This document shows, piece by piece, positions 28,150-38,284 of a stretch of 64,000 nt of DNA; the stretch's first letter is position 1; each line of letters begins with the position of its first letter. This stretch comes from Escarpia spicata (taxonomy: Eukaryota; Annelida; Polychaeta; Sabellida; Siboglinidae), in assembly GCA_963995525.1 (NCBI GenBank), contig OZ023210.1:3880996-3944995 (forward strand). The letters run 5' to 3'. Both the position numbers and the translations under genes were made by a program. The notes beneath the pieces were generated by a model. The model saw only the letters and a program-made list of their open reading frames with translations. It searched no databases and had not been told where the DNA came from.

Positions 28150-28410
28150 CGGTCCCTAGCCGAGGTACGTTGGTTAGAGAAGGTCCCCCGTCGGCCTTAT
28201 GCAGTGGATATTTCCTAGCAGCCAGCATAATAGGATAGATGCATCACTAGGAAGTCTTGTTAGATCCTAGTATTTGGTCCCGTGTTGACCCAGTTTATGT
28301 GTGGTTATAGAAGGTCCCCCGTCGGCCTTATGCAGTGAGTATTTTCGTGCAGCCCGCATAGTGAATTAGTCGGATATCTAGGAAATCCAGAGTGACCCTA
28401 GTTATTTGTT
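28150..28410. repeat. 131-bp direct duplication in the retroelement leader
   Basis: AGAAGGTCCCCCGTCGGCCT followed by TATGCAGTG occurs at 28178 and again at 28309, each followed by related sequence (TATTTYCGTGCAGCC... type). It lies between the primer-binding site and gag. Confidence 0.75.
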
Positions 28411-28505
28411 GTCAGACTTTGACACGACTATTAGAGGTGGATAGATAGGTCCCTCTAGAGTGTTTCCATAGATATTACCTAGATAGCTAGTAATAGGAAT
28501 AAACT

Positions 28506-30821
28506 ATGGAATTTCAACAGCTTATGGAGATAGGCGAGAAGTTGAAATTGGAAGGAACTGAGCTCCTAGATTTTGTTCGTCATGAACAGGAGCAGCAGCA
28601 GGCTAAAGAGATAGCCAAGATAGAGCGTGATGAGAGAGCACTTGAGCGTGAGCGTGCTAAGGAAGAGCTTGAGCAACAGCAGGCTAAGGAGAAAGCCGCT
28701 ATAGAGCGTGAGGAGAGAGTGCTTGAGCGTCAGCGTGTCAAGGAGGAGATGGAGCGCGAAGAGAGAGCGCTTGAGCACCAGCGAGCCAAGGAGAAGGAAG
28801 AGCTGGATAGTAAGATGAGGCTAGAAGAAATGTTGCATGAGAAAGAGATGGCAACATTACACCTAGAAGCCGAGAAGGTTAAGGCAGAGGGGTTGGATGT
28901 ATTTAATCGAAGCCTAGATAATTCCCGATTAGGAATGAAGATGCCCAAACTCCCCGAGTTTAGGGAAGCAGACGATAATATCGATGCTTATTTGACTCGT
29001 TTTGAGCGCTATGCTGAGAACGCAGGGTGGAAGAGAGAGGACTACGCATTAGGACTGAGCAGTCTTCTAACGGGTCGCGCGTTAGATGTGTATTCTCGCC
29101 TTCCTAGAGATGACATGCAAGATTATGCTAAACTCAAGCAGGCCCTTTTAGCTAAATTTCAGCTAACCGCCGAGGATTACCGGCGAAGATTTTTTAGGAG
29201 TAAACAGGGGGTAGATGAGACTGCAGCCCAGTATCTTGGTAAATTAGACCATAACCTGAGCCAGTGGATCAGACTAACAGGAATCCATGAATCCTATGGA
29301 GAATTGAGGGACTTATTTTTGAGGGAGCAATTTTTGCATTCGTGTCCTCGTGAGTTAGCCGTATTCATTAGGGAGCGTTCACCCTCGAGCATGGAGGCAG
29401 TGAAGGAACTAGCGGATGTATATGCTTCGTCACGTATGGCCGCAGGACTTAAGGAAATCCCTAAAAAGAATGACACACTCGACAACTCCCATCCTAGGAG
29501 TGATCGAAAGGAAGAGGGAAAGTCATTGTTTCGTCCCGATAAGTACTCCGAATATAGGAGGCTTAGCGCCACACCCCCTCGTGAGCCTATGAGATATTTC
29601 TTGTGTTCACAACCAGGTCATAGGGCTGTAAATTGTCCAACGGGTAAACCCCGTCAGTTCTCCCCAGGGAAGCCGAGTCCACGGCATGAGGCCGGCAGTT
29701 CTTGTATAGCAGTCGAGAAGGTTGACCACCTTTGTAGCAATGAAGCAACTATGAAGTGTGGGTGTAAGTTCACAGTTGTAGGATGTGTGGGTAATCACAC
29801 ATACCGTGACTTACCAGTGATGCGTGGCAGACTGAATGAGAAACCAGTTGAGGTTCTAAGAGACACAGGATGTAGTGGGATTGTAGTTAAGAGAGAACTA
29901 GTTGATCCAGATCGATTAACTAAACATAAGAAGATCCTTGTCATGATAGATCGTTCAACCATATCAGTCCCCGTTGCCCGGTGCTACATAGAGTCACCAG
30001 TGTTTACCGGTGAAACCGAGGTACTCTGTGTTGACAATCCCATTTGTGATGTGATCATTGGCAATGTGATAGGTGTACACGCCAGTACTCAAAGAGAAAA
30101 GGAGGATCCCAGTTTGAAGGCATGTTTTGCCAAAGCAGCTAAGAGTCCCCGAGATGAAAACTCAAGATCGGGATACCACTCTATGAAGAGGGGTCTGTTA
30201 CACAGACAATTTCAACGTCGGAAAGAACAGGGTGAGAAACTGACTTGTACAGCTGAGAGACTTGGCAAGCTGCAGGAAGACCACCGGCGCCTCCTACAGG
30301 AGAAAACGAATCTTACGATGGAGAAAGAAAGACTGTTGAAGTCCGTGGAAGAAGTGACAGAGAGACTGGAGACAGTGCAGCGAGACAACGCTCTACTGCA
30401 GTCTCAAGTCTCCCAGCTCTCAAAAGAGAATGGCCGACTGAAGGTAGAGAAAGAGGAAAGTGTTCCTCAAATTGCCTATGACAGACTGAAGGAAGAGAAA
30501 GCGAAAGTGAGTACAAACTTCAAACAGCCGAAACAGCAGTTTCAAGAATTAGAAGAGAGTCGTATTCAGCTGGTGACACCCAACTACAGGAAACGCAAGA
30601 AAGTAGGCGAGACTGTCCTGTCATTGACACTGGACAAGGAAGATCTCGACCGCCGTGTCGCACAAACCAGGTGCAAGGCTGCATTACTGAACTCGCAGAA
30701 ACTGAGTATAGAGGAGCAAGTCTCAGAGTTGGTACACCAGGTAGAAACACTGAAGCAGGAGGCTCTTGAGAATTTCACAAGGTTGTACGGTCGATTGTTT
30801 GTACTTCAAACGGATCATTAA
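28506..30821 (+). pseudogene. Retroelement gag-protease frame fused to a coiled coil
   Basis: 771 codons without a stop. Residues 1-135: charged coiled coil with ERE/RAKEE repeats. About 145-330: retrotransposon gag domain (DAYLTRFERYAENAGWKRED ... FLHSCPRELAVFI). 364-377: CCHC zinc knuckle in which the first Cys is Tyr (YFLCSQPGHRAVNC). 453-455: aspartic protease DTG. About 535-580: sequence typical of the integrase N-terminal flank (EDPSLKACFAKA, KRGLLHRQFQRR). About 582-755: a long heptad-rich coiled coil (LQEDHRRLLQEK ... LLQSQVSQLSKENGRLKVEK) that does not belong to any pol domain. 755-771: RNase H segment (LYGRLFVLQTDH) ending at TAA. Canonical elements have Gln after the DH, so the stop is likely a C-to-T change. 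Most integrase, all reverse transcriptase and most RNase H are missing. The coiled coil may come from a host rod-type protein; I cannot name it. Confidence 0.75.
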
Positions 30822-30977
30822 CCGTTGGTTTTCCTCCGTACGGCCCGATTATCAAATCCCAGGTTAATTCGATGGGCTTTGAAACTTCAACCTTATAGTT
30901 TTCGGATAGAAGCTATTCCTGGAAAAGAGAATGTAGGAGCAGATTTTCTTAGCCGGCAGTATGTCAAGGAAACCTAG
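30822..30977 (+). pseudogene. RNase H C-terminal remnant of the retroelement
   Basis: Continues in the same frame after the TAA at 30819-30821: PLVFL, LIRWALKLQPYSF, PGKENVGADFLSRQ, then TAG. These are standard Ty3/Gypsy RNase H and tether motifs. The polyprotein ends here, directly before the putative 3' LTR. Confidence 0.8.
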
Positions 30978-30985
30978 ACAGGTAT

Positions 30986-31271
30986 TGTAGCGGACAGACT
31001 GAGTTAGCATTGTATGATTAACTAGAAATGTTATTTCATTAACAATGTTTCGTTTGTGAAAGCAGGGTAGGTACTCGTGTATACAACCCTCCCCTCCGGA
31101 GTATAATTCCTGTTTGATTAGTATTACTTATGTAAGGAAGGCCTATTAGTCAGTTGACACTGCCTTGTCTCACTAAGTGTATTTTTTGTTGTTGTTGATG
31201 ATTTCTAATATGAGAAGTGTTCACGCTTGAAAGAATAGGTGGGGCGGATAATACGCTAATTAAGTGTGACA
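30986..31271 (+). repeat. Putative 3' LTR (minimum extent)
   Basis: Starts TGTAGCGGACAG nine bases after the pol stop and reaches a GTGTGACA terminus like the one before the primer-binding site. Sequence to about 32068, including a GTAAGT at 31757 and another TGTGACAAC, could be part of a longer LTR of about 1.1 kb. The 5' copy is too altered to decide. Confidence 0.35.
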
Positions 31272-32535
31272 AAACAGACGAACATTAGATACGAACATTT
31301 GAGCAGAAGAAAGTGTTGCACTCTCGTCTCCAGGAATTGGGCTGAAACGTGTGTCCGCCCAACGCCTGTAGTAAATACTTCTACGATTCCAACAGTACTG
31401 ATTAGTTGTGAGACGCTGCATTTCTCACGCGTTGAAGAAGACTGAGCGATAACCGACTGCTGTTCCGTTTTGACGTGATCTTCGAATGCGAAGCCACCAC
31501 CGTTTCGTCTGCTAGCTGTCATAACACAGACTTCGTGACAGACCTTCTCGACATCGCCGACGTCGTGGCATCGTCACCGTGTTGTCGCCTGGTGATTCGC
31601 GTGGAATCGACATTCGTTCGCCGAACGACTTTCAACTTCGTCCTGACATCTCGCCGAACGCGACCGATGCGAACGTTGAATTGACATTCGCACATCACGA
31701 GACATTCATTGATTACAGTTCATAGACTTTACAACGGTGTATACCCGTTTTCATGTAAGTGACCAGCTGTTTATACTGTCTCCCATGTAAATTCGTATTT
31801 GGATGTATACTCGTCGAGTACAATGTATGGTTTTAAATATAATGTCATAGCAGAATAACGGTTGGCCAACTATCACTGAACCGCATATGTTTATTGTTGA
31901 TGTATTAAATGGGAATGCCAGTTTGCTTCTCGTATATACATATCTGATCCTACGTTATGTCTCTTGTTCACTCCGAATCCTAGTGCACCTGAACCTATAA
32001 CTTGCTATGTCAAATCGGGTACCGCCAATTTATTAATTTATTAATACTTACACTCGATTTTGTGACAACATGTCTGACTAACGTAATATTATAATAGCAG
32101 GCGCAACTCAGTGATGCAGCGTTGGTTGCTTGACTATAATTTTGCGGTACGTGTTGTGGTCGCAACTGGCACCCTGCCACTATCTGTCTCTATTTGTCTC
32201 CTTTCCTCCCCGTCAATCCTTCTCTATTCCTCTCTCCTCTTTCGTCTTCTCTCATTCTCCTTTCTCCTCTCTTTCAAGTCTCCCCTCTCGAATCTCAATT
32301 CTCAATTCTCAACTCTCTTCTCTCAACTCTTCTCTCTCATCACTTCTCTCTCCTCCCACTTTACTCTCTTGTCTTTCCTTTTTCTCTCTTCGCCCTCCTC
32401 TCAGTATGTGTCAGTCCAGTGGTCCGTCCGTCTGTTTGCCTGTCTTGTCTGTATGTCTGCAGCCGGTCTCAGCCCCGTGTCCCTGTATTCCCCTCTACTC
32501 CGCTCCCCCTCTCCCCTTTCTCTCTCGCCCCTCCC

Positions 32536-32824
<289 letters not shown>

Positions 32825-33129
32825 CTTCTCTCTCCAACTGGCACCCTGTTTCTCTGCTTCACTGCCGCCTTGCCTCTATCTGTCTGTCTCTTTTTTCTCT
32901 CTGTCGCCTTCCCCCTTCCTCCCTACCTCAATCTCCCGGTCTCAACATTTCTCCCTCTCTTCCTCTCCTCCTCTCTCCCTCTCCCCATCTTCCCGTCTCC
33001 GCATCTCCCCGTGTCCATGAGTTCCCCTCTCCTCCGCCCCCTCTGCACCTCTCCCATTCTCCTCCTTTGCCTCCCCCTCCCCCTCTTTCTCCTCTCACTC
33101 TCCTCTCTTTCCTGCCTCCTCTCTCCTCT

Positions 33130-34610
33130 CAATTCTAAGCTCTCTTCTCTCTCCTCTCTTCTCTCTCCTCCTTCATCTCTCCTCTTACCTATCGTCTCTC
33201 TTCTCTCTCCTCCTTCATCTCTCCTCTTTCCTATCGTCTCTCTTCTCTGTCCTCCTTCATCTCTCCTCTTTCCTATCGTCTCTCCTCTCTCTCCTCTTTC
33301 ATCTCTCCTCTTTCCTATCGTCTCTCTTCTCTCTCCTCTTTCCTATCGTCTCTCTTCTCTGTCCTCCTTCATCTCTCCTCTTTCATATCGTCTCTCTTCT
33401 TTGTCCTCCTTAATCTCTCCTCTTTCCTATCATCTCTCTTCTCTCTCCTCCTTCATCTCTCCTCTTTCCTATCGTCTCTCTTCTCTGTCCTCCTTCATCT
33501 CTCCTCTTTCCTATCGTCTCTCCTCTTTCATCTCTCCTCTTACCTATCGTCTCACTTCTCTCTCCTCTTTCATCTCTCCTCTTTCCTATCGTCTCTCTTC
33601 TCTGTCCTCCTTCATCTCTCCTCTTTCATATCGTCTCTCTTCTTTGTCCTCCTTCATCTCTCCTCTTTCCTATCAACTCTCTTCTCTCTCCTCCTTCATC
33701 TCTCCTCTTTCATATCGTCTCTCTTCTCTGTCCTCCTTCATCTCTCCTCTTTCATATCGTCTCTCTCCTCCTTCATCTCTCCTCTTTCATATTGTCTCTC
33801 TTCTCTCTCCTCCTTCATCTCTCCTCTTTCATATCGTCTCTCTCCTCCTTCATCTCTCCTCTTTCCTATCGTCTCTCTTCTCTATCCTCCTTCATCTCTC
33901 CTCTTTCCTATCGTCTCTCTTTTCTCTCCTCCTTCATCTCTCCTCTTTCATATCGTCTCTCTCCTCCTTCATCTCTCCTCTTTCATATTGTTTCTCTTCT
34001 CTCTCCTCCTTCATCTCTCCTCTTTCATATCGTCTCTCTTCTCTCTCCTCCTTCATCTCTCCTCTTTCCTATCGTCTCTCTTCTCTATCCTCCTTCATCT
34101 CTCCTCTTTCCTATCGTCTCTCTTCTCTCTCCTCCTTCATCTCTCCTCTTTCATATCGTCTCTCTTCTCTCTCCTCCTTCATCTCTCCTCTTTCCTATTG
34201 TCTCTCTTCTCTGTCCTCCTTCATCTCTCCTCTTTCCTATCGTCTCTCTTCTCTCTCCTCCTTCATCTCTCCTCTTTCCTATCGTCTCTCTTCTCTGTCC
34301 TCCTTCATATCTCCTCTTTCTTATCGTCTCTCTTCTCTCTCCTCCTTCATCTCTCCTCTTTCCTATCGTCTCTCTTCTCTATCCTCCTTCATCTCTCCTC
34401 TTTCCTATCGTCTCTCTTCTCTCTCCTCCTTCATCTCTCCTCTTTCATATCGTCTCTCTTCTCTCTCCTCCTTCATCTCTCCTCTTTCCTATCGTCTCTC
34501 TTCTCTCTCCTCCTTCATCTCTCCTCTTTCCTATCGTCTCTCTTCTTTTCTCTCCTCCTTCATCTCTCCTCTTTCCTATTGTCTCTCTTCTCTCTCCTCC
34601 TCTCGTGGTG
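33130..34610. repeat. 42-bp polypyrimidine minisatellite
   Basis: About 35 copies of TCTCCTCTTTCCTATCGTCT plus CTCTTCTCTCTCCTCCTTCATC; substitutions mostly C/T, with CATATCG for CCTATCG in a subset. The whole 1.5 kb is almost purine-free on the + strand apart from single A/G per unit, so it translates openly in all three + frames without being coding. Confidence 0.95.
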
Positions 34611-34617
34611 CGTTGCA

Positions 34618-34682
34618 TTAATAATAATAAGAAAACTTCTATTGCGCCTAAATCCTTGGAAACCAAGCTCAGAAGCGCATAA
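34618..34682. repeat. Dispersed repeat end, related to 8.59-8.68 kb
   Basis: AATAATAATAAG run followed by AAATCCTTGGAAACCAAGCTC and AGAAGCGCAT. Shared with the ZZEF1 intron copy. Confidence 0.45.
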
Positions 34683-35092
34683 AAACAAAGGATTGGTCAA
34701 TCTCAAAATCCATAAGCACTATTCAGTTGTCAATGGCGACGGAATTTTGTAACAAATGTTTCAGCAAGTGAATTTATTTGTGCTTTAAGTGACGATACAA
34801 TTGTTTCTAATACTTTGAGAGTTGCAAAGTAATCTAACTATAATCGGTCAAACACAAGCGTATGTGTGTTTGTATTGTGATCGACAAGATGACCTATGAC
34901 CACATCACGCCAGTGCGTGTGTACGTGTCTGTCTGTCTGTCTGTATGTCAATATATGTATCTACATTATGCTACGATACTATAGTAACCTTTAAAAACAA
35001 TAACCATGTTTTTCTTGCGTGCGCACGTACGTTCCACCTTGAATATAAGTCTGTTACACATTACATCAGTCCAACTGTCCGTCAGCCTGTCA

Positions 35093-35192
35093 GCCCGCCC
35101 GCCCGCCCGCCCGCCCGCCCGCCCGCCCGCCCGCCCGCCCGCCCGCCCGCCCGCCCGCCCGCCCGCCCGCCCGCCCGCCCGCCCGCCCGCCC
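35093..35192. repeat. (GCCC)n tetranucleotide tract, about 25 copies
   Basis: 100 bases of perfect GCCC repeats. The minus strand is (GGGC)n, a run with strong quadruplex potential; the plus strand could form an i-motif. Confidence 0.98.
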
Positions 35193-35194
35193 AG

Positions 35195-37020
35195 CATTGT
35201 TCAGTCTGTCGGAGATACTGCGATACTGTTCAATTCTGTCGGAGATGAAGCAGTATTGGTCAATCTCGATCGGTGAAGATGCCACAGTTTTGTTCAGTTG
35301 ACGGAGATGCCGCGGTATTGTTCAATTATGTCCGATATGAAGCAGTATTGGTCAGTCTTCGTAGAGATGCCGCCGTTTTGTTCAATCTGACGGAGATTTC
35401 GCCGTACTCTTCAATTCTATTGGAAATGAAGCAGTATATATTTGTTAATCTCAACAAAGATGCCACAATTTTGTTTAGTCTGACGGAAATACCGCAGTAC
35501 TGTTCAATTATGTCGGAGATGAAGCATTATTGATCAATCTTGGTGAACACACCGCAGTTTTGTTCAGACTGACGAAGATACCGCAATACTGTTAAATTCT
35601 GCTGGAAATGAAGCAGTATGTATCAATCTTCAGAGATGCCGCAAGTTTGTCCAGTCTGACGGAGATACCGCGGTACTGTTCAACTCCGACGGAGCTAAAG
35701 TAATATTGGTAAGTCTTCGTAGAGATGCCGCCGTTTCGTTCAGTCTGACGGAGATGCCGCGGTACTGTTCAATTCTGTCGGAGGTGAAGCAGTATGTTTC
35801 AATCTCGGTGAAGATGCCACAGTTTTGTTCAATCTGACGGAGATACCGCGGTACTGTTCAATTATGTCGACAATGAAGCAGTATTTATCAATCTCGGTGA
35901 AGATGCCACAGTTGTATTCGTTCTGACGGAGATTTCACCATACTGTTCAATTCTATCGGAAATGAAGCTGTATTGGTCAGTCTTCGTGGAGATGTCGCCG
36001 TTTTGTTCAGTCTGACAAAGATACCGCGGTACTGTTAAATTCTGTCGAAAATTATGCAATATTTGTCAAACTCGGCGAAGATACCACGGTTTTGTTCAGT
36101 CTGACGGAAATACCGCGGTACTGTTCAATTATGTCGGATATGAACTAATATTTATTAATTTCGTCGAAGATGCCACATTCTGTCAGAGATGAAGCAGTAT
36201 TTGTCAATCTTGGTGCATAGATACGCTGCAGTTTTGTTCAGTCTAAAGGAGATACCGCGGTACTCTTTAATTATGTCGGAGATGAAGCAGTATTTTTCAA
36301 TCATGGTGAAGATGCGGCAGTTTTGTCCAGTCTGACGGAGATAGATACCGCGGTACTGTTCAATTCTGTCGGAGCTAAAATAATATTAGTCAGTCTTGTT
36401 GAAGATACCGCATCACTGTTCAGCTCTGTTGGAGATAAAGTAGTATTTGTCAATATCGGCGAAGATGCCGCAGTTTCTTTCAGTCTGACTGAGTTACCGC
36501 GGCACTGGTCAATTCTGTCAATCCTGTGATAATGAATTATTTGTGAATCTTGGTGGCGGTGCTGCAGTTTTTTCAATTCTATCGGAGATGAAGCATGTAG
36601 TATTTATCGATATTGGTGGAAATGCCGCCGTATTGTTCAGTCTGTTGGGAATGACGCAGATGAAGCAGTATTGGTTAATCTAAGTGGAGTTTCCGCAGTT
36701 TTGTTCGGGATGACGGGGATACTACGGTATGTTATGGTCTACTTGAGATGAAGCAAAATGTGTCAATCCTGGTGAAGATGACGAACTTTTGTTCAGTCTG
36801 GTGGAGACACTGCGGTACTGTTCAATTATTTCGGAAATACTGCAGTGTTGGCCAATCCTGCTGGAGATACTGCAGTATTGTTCGATCTGTCGGAGTTATC
36901 TCGGTATTGTTCAGTTACGTCAAAGATGAATCAGTATTGGTCTGTCCTGGTGGAGATGTCGCAGTGTTGTTCAAATAAGCCTTAGATGGCGCGGTATTGT
37001 TCAATCCAATTGGAGATGCC
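35195..37020. repeat. 90-bp higher-order satellite built from 30-bp monomers
   Basis: About 20 diverged copies. Three 30-bp monomer types alternate: GGAGATGAAGCAGTATTGGT + CAATCTC, AGATGCCRCAGTTTTGTTCA + GTCTGAC, GGAGATACCGCGGTACTGTT + CAATTCTGTC. All share GGAGATnnnGCnGTnnTGTTCA, so the trimer arose from one 30-bp ancestor. Short frames of the GDAAVLFNSV type appear but are repeatedly interrupted. Confidence 0.88.
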
Positions 37021-38199
37021 GCTATATTGTATTATTATATTATATATATCTTAAATTTCTGGTGTTTTTTTAAAATGTCTTAATTGGGCATTTGGTGCCG
37101 TGTTTTTGTGATCTTGGATTTTTAGTGCTATTTTTTATGTTAATACAATCTCGACTTTTTTTACTCTTTTTGTGTCGGCGCCCTCGAACAGGGTAACCTG
37201 GAGTCACGGCGCATTATAAATGCTCTAATTATCATTATTATTGTTCGGCCATATAGGATATATGCTGTAGTATTCTGGTGTCTTGTTGGAGTTTATTCCT
37301 CGTGAGATGGTAAAATAACGTTCTGAATACTGAATACTGTATTGTCTTGGAAATGATCCAGTGCTTCTTAATCTTGGACATCATGCAATTTTGTCCGCTG
37401 AATACGCTAGAAAAGTGTCCAGTGGAAATGACCCAGTAGTCTTGGAAGTGATACAGTTCTGTTAAGTCGATGCATGGTATTGTTAAATTTAAAATGTCAT
37501 CTTCACTGACCTGGAATTCGCGAGGTAACGGAAACCCCCCACAACATATCTAGGTAGCCCAGTGTCGCATCAGATCATCTAAATAACATTTAGTTTTCGA
37601 TTCATTCAAAAACAGCACTGACAATCCTTAGTTTCAACCGGGACATTATTTCCACAGGAAAACAGCTCAATTTTCCTTAAAGAAAGATACTAGATTACAT
37701 GTTCTTGGGGAATGTGCAGGATTCCCTTTTTGCTATGCCAATAAGTTCAAAGAACTGCGTTTCCCAAGCACCTTAAAAGTAGTCATTGTTCAAACTTACT
37801 CGTTGGGCAACAATATCACCATATTGGTTTAGAATAGGCGCAGCTACCTAGGCAATCAAGTCAGCGAGGTGTCTTTTCAGAACAAATTAAAGCCAAGGAA
37901 CCACGTATAAAACAATTACCAGCAACAGGTCCACGTATAACGTCACTGGTTACACCTGACTACATGGATGTAATTATTATGTTTCATGCCTACACTTGTG
38001 TGCAAAGCGCGCAGACCCAGTCGTATTAGCGTGACGTCACCAGCATCTACGGAGAAACGCCGTAAGAATAATTGTACTTAGATGAGTTATCCGTGCACAC
38101 ATCCGAATTTGTCAGTGCATTGCGTCATCACCAGAGGGCGCGCATTGATCAATTTCCGTTTCCGTGTAAGATTTGTGCAGGCCGGGTCAGTTGTACAAA
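37021..38199 (+). other. Upstream region of the ATP synthase f gene
   Basis: No gene seen. Contains the promoter and 5' UTR of ATP5MF by position; the last ~150 nt (GTGTAAGATTTGTGCAGGCC...) probably hold the transcription start. No TATA box stands out. Confidence 0.4.
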
Positions 38200-38284
38200 A
38201 TGCCTCTCGGAATAGGAGAATATCCCCCTGAATATAACGCCAAGGTGCATGGCCAGTACAGCCCGGCTCGGTACTATGGAAAAC
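38200..38284 (+). CDS. ATP5MF: ATP5MF exon 1
   Basis: ATG at 38200, 28 codons plus 1 nt (MPLGIGEYPPEYNAKVHG... RYYGK). The donor GTACGT follows. The start is fixed by the conserved N-terminal pattern. Confidence 0.92.

Larger units (their letters stand above)
27731..32068 (+). mobile_element. Decayed Ty3/Gypsy LTR retrotransposon with gag-PR and rearranged pol
   Basis: A GTGTGACA LTR-type end at 27731-27738 is followed two bases later by TGGGGGCTCG (27741-27750), identical to the first ten bases of a tRNA-Pro primer-binding site. A leader of about 750 nt precedes the gag-protease reading frame (28506-30821). The last part of RNase H continues to 30977 past one in-frame stop. A TGTAGCGG sequence at 30986 may start the 3' LTR, which could end at GTGTGACA (31264-31271) or at TGTGACA near 32068. 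I find no matching TGTAGCGG start upstream, so the 5' LTR is truncated or rearranged. Region order (protease, then integrase N-terminus, then RNase H last) fits the Gmr1-type arrangement. Boundaries are approximate. Confidence 0.7.

Noticed and set aside
31475..31684. Arg/Ser-rich 69-codon frame after the retroelement
   Set aside because: Falls within what may be LTR sequence; CpG-rich composition explains Arg and Ser runs; no homology recognised.
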